This document shows, piece after piece, positions 1-6,994 of a stretch of 28,824 nt of DNA. Under the pieces are notes generated by a model. The model searched no databases. It was not told the origin of the DNA and saw only the letters and a program-made list of their open reading frames with translations. Location: assembly GCA_964613095.1 (NCBI GenBank), contig CAZTFX010000021.1:1-28824 (forward strand), in the 5' to 3' direction. This DNA comes from RGIG4576 sp964613095 (GTDB taxonomy: Bacteria; Bacteroidota; Bacteroidia; Bacteroidales; Muribaculaceae). The number at the start of each line of letters is the position of its first letter. The stretch's first letter is position 1. The translations under genes and the position numbers were made by a program.

Positions 1-129
1 AAATATACAAATAATACACTGATTAACAATGGATTAATTTATAGAACCTCCCTTATGATATTAAGTAACCCCAACATCATTATAATAGAAAACACACTTC
101 TCATAACTCGATAATGTTTTAATCTGTGA

Positions 130-792
130 TTATTTAATACTCAAAACTTCGCCATCCAAAGAGACATCAAATTGTTCAAATGCACCAAGAGTTTCGACTA
201 TTTCTTGAATAGTTTTTCCTTGTTCTATATTCAAATAAAGACGTAATCCTTTAGCTTTTTCCGATTCAAAAACAACTTTTATTTTATATATATCAGCTAA
301 TTCTGTTGTTATTGCTTCAAGTGTTACATTATCATAATTTAGAGCTTTTTCATTGATAATATTAACAGGCTCACCTCCTGCTATCACAATGTTTGGGGAT
401 TTTAATTGTTGCGTAATTTGTTCTGATTCGGCTTGTTCTTCATAACCTGTGACAAAATCAAACACACGAGGAACAAACGCAGCTACCATTACTATTGAAC
501 CTACAACCAATCCCACAAATATTGCTGCAATACGCATTAACGAAGACCAACGATTATCTAAAGGTAGAACCTTTTTGCGACCGGCTTTAAATCGAGACAA
601 TTCACTCTCAACATCAGGAATTTCCACATTTCCTATTGTATTTGCTTCCTTACATAAAACCGCAACATTATACATTTCAAGCAATTCTTCATCACCTTGA
701 ATCAATTTAAAATCCTCGGCAGTTAACGATTGCGGTGAGTCTATCACACGCATTATCAATTCTTCTCGCTTTTCTTCTCCTATAGTTTTCAT
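130..792 (-). CDS. Short FecR-like anti-sigma factor (single-pass membrane protein)
   Basis: The 220-residue protein has a cytoplasmic N-terminal part (about residues 1-83), one hydrophobic segment (about 84-108, rich in Ile/Val/Ala) and a periplasmic part. The last 70 residues (about 150-220) resemble the DUF4974/secretin-like C-terminal domain of FecR-family anti-sigma factors: 'NVTLEAITTELADIYKIKVV' followed by a GKTIQEIVETL helix. It starts 11 nt after the sigma-factor stop codon, so the two are almost certainly cotranscribed, and it would hold that sigma factor inactive at the membrane. Typical FecR proteins of this phylum are longer (about 300-400 residues) and carry a central FecR beta domain; here only a short stretch (about 109-149) lies between the membrane segment and the C-terminal domain. 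No SusC/SusD gene is seen, although the DNA downstream of this gene is outside the window. The role is inferred from context and architecture. Confidence 0.75.
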   Translation of the reverse strand: MKTIGEEKREELIMRVIDSPQSLTAEDFKLIQGDEELLEMYNVAVLCKEANTIGNVEIPDVESELSRFKAGRKKVLPLDNRWSSLMRIAAIFVGLVVGSIVMVAAFVPRVFDFVTGYEEQAESEQITQQLKSPNIVIAGGEPVNIINEKALNYDNVTLEAITTELADIYKIKVVFESEKAKGLRLYLNIEQGKTIQEIVETLGAFEQFDVSLDGEVLSIK

Positions 793-803
793 ATCTGTAT
801 GTT

Positions 804-1298
804 TTAATATTTATCTACTTTAAATTCTTCACGTAACATTCTCAGGGTTTTCACTACATGCTTATTTATCATCGAAACACTCACTTCCATCATCGAAGCT
901 GTTTCTTTATAAGAAAGTCCCTTTTCAAAAATCAATCTTATTACCTGCCTCGCGTCAGGAGTAAGTTTCGAATCTAAAAATTGCATTACTTTATACAGCC
1001 TGCTATCATAGTCATGATTATAATCATTATTCAAGTCCCACTCTATTGGATAAAGCAGCTTGAAACGTTCTTGAACTTCATGTCGTGATATAATAGATAT
1101 AGCTCGATTACGAACACACCTGAACAAGTAACCATCTATATTTTGAATATCATCTTTATTAGTGTTATCCAACAACTCAGTAAACACATCATTAATCAAA
1201 TCACGACATTCTTCATCATCACGTAGCATGGTATATGCTAATCGATATAATATCGGATAGTTTTTTCGATATAATATTTCAAACTCTTGAGATGTCAT
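804..1298 (-). CDS. ECF-family RNA polymerase sigma-70 factor
   Basis: The 164-residue protein has the two domains of an extracytoplasmic-function sigma factor. Region 2 (about residues 5-70) includes 'RDLINDVFTELLDN' and 'GYLFRCVRNRAI', the core-binding and -10-recognition helices. Region 4 (about 105-160) has 'LTPDARQVIRLIFEKGLSY' and a helix-turn-helix 'KETASMMEVSVSMINKHV', which recognises the -35 element. The length is usual for the family, and the best match in style is the Bacteroides expansion group. It is followed after 11 nt by a FecR-like anti-sigma gene, so it probably responds to an envelope signal passed through that protein. No clear TAnnTTTG promoter is visible upstream; rpsA ends 153 bp upstream with its own terminator. 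The regulon cannot be told from the sequence. Confidence 0.88.
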   Translation of the reverse strand: MTSQEFEILYRKNYPILYRLAYTMLRDDEECRDLINDVFTELLDNTNKDDIQNIDGYLFRCVRNRAISIISRHEVQERFKLLYPIEWDLNNDYNHDYDSRLYKVMQFLDSKLTPDARQVIRLIFEKGLSYKETASMMEVSVSMINKHVVKTLRMLREEFKVDKY

Positions 1299-1384
1299 TA
1301 TTTCTGTTATTTATTTCTACTATAAAGACTCTTTCAAACAATAATCAATCACCACGTAAAGTGTAAAAAAACATTAAAACATAA

Positions 1385-1419
1385 ACAAAAATGGTCGCAC
1401 CATTATAAAGCACGACCAT
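1385..1419 (-). terminator. Rho-independent terminator of rpsA
   Basis: Read on the minus strand after the rpsA stop codon, ATGGTCG (1419-1413) pairs with CGACCAT (1397-1391), and the stem can extend inward by wobble pairs. It is followed by TTTTTG and further T-rich sequence. The hairpin lies about 33 nt past the stop codon and separates rpsA from the sigma factor gene. Confidence 0.8.
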
Positions 1420-1451
1420 CTTGTTTTTGAAATATATCTTTAAAAATCAGA

Positions 1452-3230
1452 TTATTTCTTAGAAAGTTTTTCTTTCAATGCTGCTAGTTCTTCGATATCA
1501 CCTAGAGTGGTTTTTTCGATGCTTGCAGCAGCTGCAGCTTCTTCTGCTTTAGGTTCAGCCTTAGGAGCTTTCTTTGCAGCCTTCTTTACTTCAGCCTTAG
1601 CTTCATCTTCGAAAATGCGGCTGTGAGAAAGAATGATACGCTTAGCTTCCTTATTGAATTCGATAACCTTGAAGTTCAACTTTTCTTCAGCGACAGCTTG
1701 AGAACCGTCTTCCTTAACTAGATGCTTAGGAGTAGCAAAACCTTCAACTCCATAAGGAAGTGCGATTACAGCACCCTTGTCTAACAATTCGATGATAGTA
1801 CCTTCGTGAACGCTACCTACTGTAAATACAGTTTCAAATACGTCCCATGGGTTTTCTTCCAATTGCTTGTGACCAAGGCTCAAGCGACGGTTTTCCTTAT
1901 CGATTTCAAGAACTTGAACTTCGATATCTGAACCGATTTGAGTAAATTCTGATGGATGTTTAATTTTCTTTGTCCATGAAAGGTCGCTGATGTGGATAAG
2001 ACCGTCTACGCCTTCTTCTAGTTCAACAAACACACCGAAGTTAGTGAAATTGCGTACCTTAGCAGTGTGCTTTGTTCCGATTGCATAAATTTCTTCAATC
2101 TTTTCCCATGGATCAGACTTAAGTTGCTTGATACCAAGAGACATCTTACGTTCGTCACGGTCAAGTGTAAGAACTACAGCTTCTACTTCGTCACCCACTT
2201 TCATAAAGTCTTGAGCAGAACGCAAGTGTTGTGACCATGACATTTCGCTTACGTGGATAAGACCTTCTACACCTGCAGCAATTTCTACAAATGCACCATA
2301 ATCAGCCATAACCACTACTTTACCCTTAACTGTATCACCTACCTTAAGATCTGCGTCAAGAGCATCCCATGGATGTGGTTGAAGTTGCTTCAAACCTAGA
2401 GCAATACGCTTCTTTTCATCATCAAAATCAAGAATTACAACATTCAATTTTTGATCTAGAGAAACGATTTCTTCAGGATGATTTACGCGACCCCAAGAAA
2501 GGTCTGTAATGTGGATAAGACCATCTACGCCACCAAGGTCGATGAACACACCGTAAGAAGTGATATTCTTAACTGTTCCTTCAAGAACTTGACCTTTTTC
2601 AAGTTTAGCGATAATATCTTTCTTTTGTTGTTCAAGTTCAGCTTCGATAAGAGCCTTGTGAGAAACAACAACATTCTTAAATTCTTGGTTGATTTTAACT
2701 ACCTTGAATTCCATTGTCTTGCCAACGAATACATCGTAATCACGGATTGGCTTAACATCAATTTGAGAACCTGGAAGGAATGCTTCGATACCGAATACAT
2801 CAACAATCATACCACCCTTAGTGCGGCATTTGATATAACCCTTGATGATTTCATCAGCTTCAAGAGCAGCATTTACACGATCCCAGCTCTTAGCTGCGCG
2901 TGCCTTACGGTGAGAAAGAAGAAGTTGACCCTTCTTATCTTCTTGGTTTTCAATAAATACTTCAACTACGTCACCTACCTTTAGGTCCGGATTGTAGCGG
3001 AATTCGTTGAATGGAATAATACCGTCTGACTTGTAGCCAATGTTAACTACTACTTCACGCTTGTTAAGTGCAATAACAGTACCTTCGGTTACATCTTTGT
3101 CCTTAATAGTGTTCAAAGATTCGTCATAAGTTTTTACCAATTCTTCTTGGCTCTTTTCGCCAAATGTTTCGCCTTTTGCATAGGCTTCCCAATCGAAATC
3201 TTCGATTGGTGAATTTTTCAATTCGCTCAT
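1452..3230 (-). CDS. rpsA: 30S ribosomal protein S1
   Basis: S1 binds mRNA and brings it to the 30S subunit. The 592-residue protein has six S1 (OB-fold) repeats at about residues 46-108, 124-192, 211-280, 295-367, 382-454 and 468-537. The typical repeat signatures are visible, such as 'YGVFIDLGGVDGLIHITDLSW' split around residues 226-246, and similar 'GLIHxSxxSW' blocks in repeats 4 and 5. A Lys/Ala/Glu-rich tail (about 541-570) and a short C-terminal helix (577-592) follow. Because Bacteroidota mRNAs usually lack Shine-Dalgarno sequences, S1 is thought to matter strongly for initiation in this phylum. Codon use looks optimised compared with neighbours (many CTT, GGT, CGT, GAA codons), fitting very high expression. 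It has its own promoter, a leader hairpin and a terminator, and copA lies upstream on the same strand. Confidence 0.97.
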   Translation of the reverse strand: MSELKNSPIEDFDWEAYAKGETFGEKSQEELVKTYDESLNTIKDKDVTEGTVIALNKREVVVNIGYKSDGIIPFNEFRYNPDLKVGDVVEVFIENQEDKKGQLLLSHRKARAAKSWDRVNAALEADEIIKGYIKCRTKGGMIVDVFGIEAFLPGSQIDVKPIRDYDVFVGKTMEFKVVKINQEFKNVVVSHKALIEAELEQQKKDIIAKLEKGQVLEGTVKNITSYGVFIDLGGVDGLIHITDLSWGRVNHPEEIVSLDQKLNVVILDFDDEKKRIALGLKQLQPHPWDALDADLKVGDTVKGKVVVMADYGAFVEIAAGVEGLIHVSEMSWSQHLRSAQDFMKVGDEVEAVVLTLDRDERKMSLGIKQLKSDPWEKIEEIYAIGTKHTAKVRNFTNFGVFVELEEGVDGLIHISDLSWTKKIKHPSEFTQIGSDIEVQVLEIDKENRRLSLGHKQLEENPWDVFETVFTVGSVHEGTIIELLDKGAVIALPYGVEGFATPKHLVKEDGSQAVAEEKLNFKVIEFNKEAKRIILSHSRIFEDEAKAEVKKAAKKAPKAEPKAEEAAAAASIEKTTLGDIEELAALKEKLSKK

Positions 3231-3264
3231 TTAAATAAGTTAATAAATTAGTTAATACTCTCTA

Positions 3265-3283
3265 TCCGGCACTCGTCACCGGA
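3265..3283 (-). promoter_or_regulatory. Hairpin in the rpsA leader
   Basis: In the predicted 58-nt leader of rpsA, TCCGG (3283-3279, minus strand) can pair with CCGGA (3269-3265) around a 9-nt loop. It is the only GC-rich stretch in an otherwise AT-rich leader and is followed by an unstructured A/T-rich region up to the ATG. S1 autoregulates its own mRNA in Escherichia coli, so a structured leader is plausible as a target here, but that link is inference. Confidence 0.4.
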
Positions 3284-3292
3284 TTCGGATTG

Positions 3293-3322
3293 CAAAGTTA
3301 CACATAATTTCCTATATAACAA
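3293..3322 (-). promoter_or_regulatory. Promoter of rpsA
   Basis: On the minus strand a TTG (3322-3320) lies 19 bp upstream of TAACTTTG (3300-3293), matching the Bacteroidota -33/-7 consensus. Transcription would start near 3288, giving a leader of about 58 nt. The -33 element begins only about 15 bp past the copA stop codon. Confidence 0.75.
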
Positions 3323-3336
3323 TCACTTTTACTTGA

Positions 3337-5574
3337 TTATTTTTTCTTTTTTATCGATAGTAGGCTGTTTGTTACCACACTCACACTACTAAATGCCATA
3401 GCAGCACCGGCAATCATAGGATTCAGCAAAAAACCATTCACAGGATACAATACACCTGCAGCAATAGGAACGCCTATCAAATTATAAATAAATGCCCAGA
3501 ACAGATTTTTATGAATAGTTCGAACAATACGTTCCGACAACCGTATAGCTTCCGGCACTTTTTGCAAATCATTCTTTACGATTGTAATTTTAGCTATATC
3601 AAGTGCTATATCACTACCACGCCCCATTGCTATTCCCATATCGGCTTGTGCCAGTGCGGCACTATCATTAATTCCATCTCCCACCATTGCAACACAATGC
3701 CCTTCTGCCTGCATTCGCTTGATAAAATCAGCCTTCCCTTGCGGTAAAACCGACGCTTCATAAAATTGAATCCCTGCTTGGCTAGCAACAGCTTCAGCCG
3801 TTGCACAATTGTCACCTGTAAGCATGTGAATAGTAACACCCATTTCATGTAACATTTTTACGGCATCAGCCGAAGTGGACTTTATTCGGTCTGTTATTGA
3901 AACAATACCTAAAGAACGAATATTATCGGATATCCAAATTACAGTCATAGCCGATTGTTCTAGTTCATTGGCTCTATATTCAAGATATTCTTCCAATTTT
4001 ATATTGTTTCGTCGCAAAAATTTTGAATTTCCTACATAAAAGTGTTTTCCATCAACTATTCCGGAAACACCCTCCCCCTTAATATTTTCAAAATCATTAA
4101 CTTCTATACATTTTGCTCCGATATGATTAAAGTGTCGAACTATAGCCTCTGCCAACGGATGTTCCGATTTTGATTCAAGACTATAAAGCGTATTTGCAAC
4201 TAATTCCACATCGACGTTCTCCCCCATAACCACATCTACCACTTCGGGATGTCCTTCGGTTATAGTTCCGGTCTTATCTAAAACTACTACATCTATATTT
4301 CGAGCAATCTCAAGGCTTCTTGCGTCTTTAATTAAAATTCCTTGTTCTGCAGCTTGTCCGATTCCCACCATTATGGCTGTAGGAGTGGCAAGTCCTAACG
4401 CACATGGACACGCAATAATCACCACCGTAACAAATGCCAAAATACCATGAACGACACCATCATCTCCTCCCAAACAAATCCAAATTATCATTGAAAATAG
4501 GGCTATTGAAACTATTACCGGAACAAAAACACCAGCTATTTTGTCAACAATACGTTGTATAGGTGCTTTACTTCCTTGTGCTTCTTGAACCATCTTTATT
4601 ATCATGGAAAGCATTGTATCCTTACCTACTTTTGTGGCTTTAAACATAAAATGACCTTTTTGATTGATTGTTCCGGCAAAAACATCACTTTTGGTTTCCT
4701 TTAATACAGCTACAGGTTCACCACTCAACATACTTTCATCCACAAAAGAACTTCCACTTATCACTTTCCCATCTACTGGTATTTTTTCTCCCGGACGTAC
4801 CGAAATCGTATCTCCTACTTGTATCGCTTCTATTGCCACTTCGTGCATTGTTCCTGTTTCATCAACAAGCATAGCTGTTTTTGGAGCAAGTCCCATCAAT
4901 TTCTTTATTGCAAGTGATGTGTTTCCCTTAGCTTTTTCTTCAAGCATTCTTCCCAGCATTATAAATGAAACAATCACACTTGAAGCTTCAAAATAAACAT
5001 GAGGTTCAACACCTCTTTTTATCCAAAATTCAGGAAAAAACATATTGAAAAGGCTAAACAGATAGGCAACACCAATACTCAACGCAACAAGAGTATCCAT
5101 ACTGGCAGACTTTTGTTTCAATTGTTTCCATGCATTTATAAAGAAATTACGACCAAAATACAACACAACCGGAGTTGATAGAACTGCCATAATCTCATTT
5201 GAATACGGTAAATGCATAAACACCATTGATAGTAACACAATAGGAACTGATAAAATAATCGACCATATCGTATTTCGTTTCAACTCCTTATAATTGGCAT
5301 TTTTATGAGCCTCAACCTCATCTTTGGCACTATCTATATCGGTAACAATTAATTGAAACCCCATATTCGCCACGACTTGTGCCAAATTTTCAGGAGATGT
5401 AATCGTAGCATCATATTTTAAGGAAACATTATTTGCCGCTAAATTCACCGAGCATTCGCACACACCGTTTTGCCTGCCCAAAACCTTATCGATACGCACA
5501 GCGCACGCAGCACATTTCATTCCCACAACAGGAAAAACCTGTGTTACTATATTATTGTTATTATTTTCTGTCAT
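3337..5574 (-). CDS. copA: Cu(I)-exporting P1B-type ATPase
   Basis: The enzyme pumps monovalent copper (or silver) out of the cytoplasm at the cost of ATP. Numbered from the chosen ATG (745 residues): one N-terminal heavy-metal-associated domain with the CAAC metal site at 21-24; eight predicted membrane segments; actuator motif SGEP at about 284-287; intramembrane CPC at 389-391; phosphorylation motif DKTGT at 433-437; HP motif at about 472-473; GDGIND hinge at 632-637. Tyr-Asn (697-698) in membrane segment 7 and Met...Ser-Ser (726, 729-730) in segment 8 are the Cu+-type (P1B-1) signature. An in-frame GTG at 5604 would add ten residues without domain content, so the ATG at 5574 is preferred. 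It lies just downstream of a toxin-antitoxin pair on the same strand, with no copper regulator or chaperone gene next to it. Confidence 0.93.
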   Translation of the reverse strand: MTENNNNNIVTQVFPVVGMKCAACAVRIDKVLGRQNGVCECSVNLAANNVSLKYDATITSPENLAQVVANMGFQLIVTDIDSAKDEVEAHKNANYKELKRNTIWSIILSVPIVLLSMVFMHLPYSNEIMAVLSTPVVLYFGRNFFINAWKQLKQKSASMDTLVALSIGVAYLFSLFNMFFPEFWIKRGVEPHVYFEASSVIVSFIMLGRMLEEKAKGNTSLAIKKLMGLAPKTAMLVDETGTMHEVAIEAIQVGDTISVRPGEKIPVDGKVISGSSFVDESMLSGEPVAVLKETKSDVFAGTINQKGHFMFKATKVGKDTMLSMIIKMVQEAQGSKAPIQRIVDKIAGVFVPVIVSIALFSMIIWICLGGDDGVVHGILAFVTVVIIACPCALGLATPTAIMVGIGQAAEQGILIKDARSLEIARNIDVVVLDKTGTITEGHPEVVDVVMGENVDVELVANTLYSLESKSEHPLAEAIVRHFNHIGAKCIEVNDFENIKGEGVSGIVDGKHFYVGNSKFLRRNNIKLEEYLEYRANELEQSAMTVIWISDNIRSLGIVSITDRIKSTSADAVKMLHEMGVTIHMLTGDNCATAEAVASQAGIQFYEASVLPQGKADFIKRMQAEGHCVAMVGDGINDSAALAQADMGIAMGRGSDIALDIAKITIVKNDLQKVPEAIRLSERIVRTIHKNLFWAFIYNLIGVPIAAGVLYPVNGFLLNPMIAGAAMAFSSVSVVTNSLLSIKKKK

Positions 5575-5615
5575 ACATTTTTTCTCAAAAACAAACAAGT
5601 CCACCCTTTTGTTTC

Positions 5616-6008
5616 TTATTCTGTTTTTCCGTATTCGGTTACAGGGTCATTTGCCAAAATACTTGGGTCTGTTGTCATGTATCTATATACTGTTTGTTTC
5701 TTTAAATTTCGTTCATCTTGACGCACATCCCATAACAAATGAACATAAACATAATCGGTATGAACAGTATAAATAAGTTTTGTATGCTCACTTACCAATA
5801 ATGAACGATATTCTAACGAATTACAACCGTTCAACAAAGGCTCCACTTTACCCAGATATGGATTTCCCATCAATAATGATGTATTCTTTATAATCTTAGC
5901 CCTCACCTCACGAGCCACATTAGAACCAAAAGACTCTCTACAATATTTAATAATATTTCTCAAATCACCCGAAGCCTCCGAATGTAATTTTATCCAAAGC
6001 CTTTTCAT
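5616..6008 (-). CDS. RelE/ParE-family toxin of a type II toxin-antitoxin pair
   Basis: The first 100 of 130 residues fit the small RelE/ParE fold: two N-terminal helices ('SGDLRNIIKYCRESFG', about 13-28), a helix to about residue 47, the NPYLGKVEPL turn, then beta strands with 'EYRSLLVSEHTKLIYTV' (66-82) and 'VYVHLLWDVRQDERNL' (87-102). The last strand with D94/R96/D98 is the typical C-terminal signature 'i..v.d.R.dp..l'. Family members are usually about 90-110 residues, so the tail from about 105 to 130 is an extension. It overlaps the upstream antitoxin gene by 4 bp, so translation is likely coupled. Whether it cleaves mRNA (RelE-like) or targets gyrase (ParE-like) cannot be decided from sequence. 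copA begins 41 nt downstream. Confidence 0.75.
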   Translation of the reverse strand: MKRLWIKLHSEASGDLRNIIKYCRESFGSNVAREVRAKIIKNTSLLMGNPYLGKVEPLLNGCNSLEYRSLLVSEHTKLIYTVHTDYVYVHLLWDVRQDERNLKKQTVYRYMTTDPSILANDPVTEYGKTE

Positions 6009-6247
6009 AACAAACTTTCTGTCATTGCTATAACTTCCTCTAAAGTATAACCTCGCCCTGCAATAGCATCGGCTTCGGTACGACGAAGTCTCTCTTTCAC
6101 TTCCTCAAGTGAATAAGCACATGGTGATTTTATTCTGGCACGACGCATGCTTCGAAGCGTTTCAATGGCTTCTTTCATTAAATCATCATTATCCATTAAA
6201 GCATTCACTTCATTAAGCAATTCAGCTCTTAAATCAATCGTTGACAT
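6005..6247 (-). CDS. Antitoxin of the RelE/ParE-type pair
   Basis: This 80-residue, charged, probably helical protein is encoded immediately before the toxin gene with a 4-bp ATGA-type overlap, the usual order for type II pairs. It contains two related short motifs, 'YSLEEVKERL' (about 45-54) and 'YTLEEVIAM' (about 67-75), on either side of an Arg/Glu/Ala helix; the C-terminal part probably wraps the toxin. No clear DNA-binding fold is recognised, so autorepression is only assumed. A TATCTTTG -7 element lies about 23 bp upstream of the ATG. The assignment rests on position and size, with modest similarity in style to short Bacteroidota antitoxins. Confidence 0.65.
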   Translation of the reverse strand: MSTIDLRAELLNEVNALMDNDDLMKEAIETLRSMRRARIKSPCAYSLEEVKERLRRTEADAIAGRGYTLEEVIAMTESLL

Positions 6248-6269
6248 AATCTTACTTTTTATTTTATTA

Positions 6270-6277
6270 CAAAGATA
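6270..6277 (-). promoter_or_regulatory. -7 element for the toxin-antitoxin genes
   Basis: TATCTTTG on the minus strand matches TAnnTTTG. The start of transcription would fall about 18 nt before the antitoxin ATG. No TTG is seen at the expected -33 distance. It is back-to-back with the -7 element of the VanX-like gene (6309-6316). Confidence 0.5.
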
Positions 6278-6308
6278 GCATTTTCATAGCATAAAACGTA
6301 ATTTTTCT

Positions 6309-6316
6309 TACCTTTG
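6309..6316 (+). promoter_or_regulatory. -7 element directly before the VanX-like gene
   Basis: TACCTTTG matches TAnnTTTG and ends only 5 nt before the ATG at 6322. If used, transcription would start at or within 2-3 nt of the start codon, giving a leaderless mRNA. No good -33 TTG is present 19-23 bp upstream. Confidence 0.5.
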
Positions 6317-6321
6317 CTTAC

Positions 6322-6987
6322 ATGAAACAATTTACACTGACAATCTTGACATTAATTCTCGGATTCACCCATTCTTGGGCAATAGATTATAAACGAGAAT
6401 TTACACGCCATGGATATATAGATATCCAAACTCTTGATAGTACCATAGTTGTAGATATCAAATATTCCACTACCGATAATTTTATGGGTATCAACATGTA
6501 CGGTAATTTACATAAAGCATTTCTTCGACCGGAAATTGCTAAAATGGTCGTTAAAGCTCAAAAACTGCTCAAAGCAAAAAATCAAGATTATTCATTAATC
6601 ATTTATGATGCCGCACGTCCTTTCAGTGTACAAAAGTCAATGTATAAGAAAGTTCAAGGCACAAAATATCGCAGATACGTTGCAAATCCTTATAATGGAG
6701 GCGGTCATCACAACTTCGGATGTGCGGTAGATGTGTCTATTATGTACAAAGGAAAAGTCCTTGATATGGGTACAAGATTTGATGATTTCAGTACATTATC
6801 TCACATCGACAATGAAGAAACCAACCTAAAAAACGGAACGTTGAGTCGTGAAGCCTATAATAATCGTAAATTGTTACGTTCTGTTATGAAGCAAGTAGGA
6901 TTTAATACTTATCGCAGAGAGTGGTGGCATTTCGACCATTATAACATCAAATATGCTCGTAAAAATTTTAAAGTACTGGATTTCTAA
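6322..6987 (+). CDS. Secreted D-alanyl-D-alanine dipeptidase (VanX/DdpX family, peptidase M15D)
   Basis: This 221-residue protein has a signal peptide (1-20, ending AWA) and a zinc dipeptidase domain. The zinc motif 'GHHNFGCAVD' supplies H130 and D137; 'REWWHFD' supplies the catalytic base E200 and third ligand H203; R99 in 'YDAARP' fits the transition-state arginine of VanX. The family splits D-Ala-D-Ala, either to drain cell-wall precursors (VanX with a vancomycin cluster) or to salvage D-alanine from wall turnover (DdpX type). With an export signal and no vanHA genes nearby, salvage or periplasmic peptide trimming is the better guess; it is not evidence of glycopeptide resistance. Its stop codon is 7 bp from the stop codon of convergent priA. 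Confidence 0.85.
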   Translation: MKQFTLTILTLILGFTHSWAIDYKREFTRHGYIDIQTLDSTIVVDIKYSTTDNFMGINMYGNLHKAFLRPEIAKMVVKAQKLLKAKNQDYSLIIYDAARPFSVQKSMYKKVQGTKYRRYVANPYNGGGHHNFGCAVDVSIMYKGKVLDMGTRFDDFSTLSHIDNEETNLKNGTLSREAYNNRKLLRSVMKQVGFNTYRREWWHFDHYNIKYARKNFKVLDF

Positions 6988-6994
6988 CACCTGC

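Noticed and set aside
1..129. Gene or terminator at the left window edge
   Set aside because: No reading frame reaches into it convincingly, and the only inverted repeat, ATTAA/TTAAT, is too weak to call.
2478..2984. Long plus-strand open frame opposite rpsA
   Set aside because: It lies inside the S1 coding sequence on the other strand, has no recognisable domain and arises from the biased codon use of rpsA.
5575..5604. GTG start of copA at 5604
   Set aside because: It adds ten residues without similarity before a natural ATG; the metal-binding domain begins well after that ATG.
6322..6987. Glycopeptide-resistance determinant because of VanX similarity
   Set aside because: No vanH or D-Ala-D-Lac ligase gene is adjacent, and the protein has a signal peptide, whereas resistance VanX acts in the cytoplasm.
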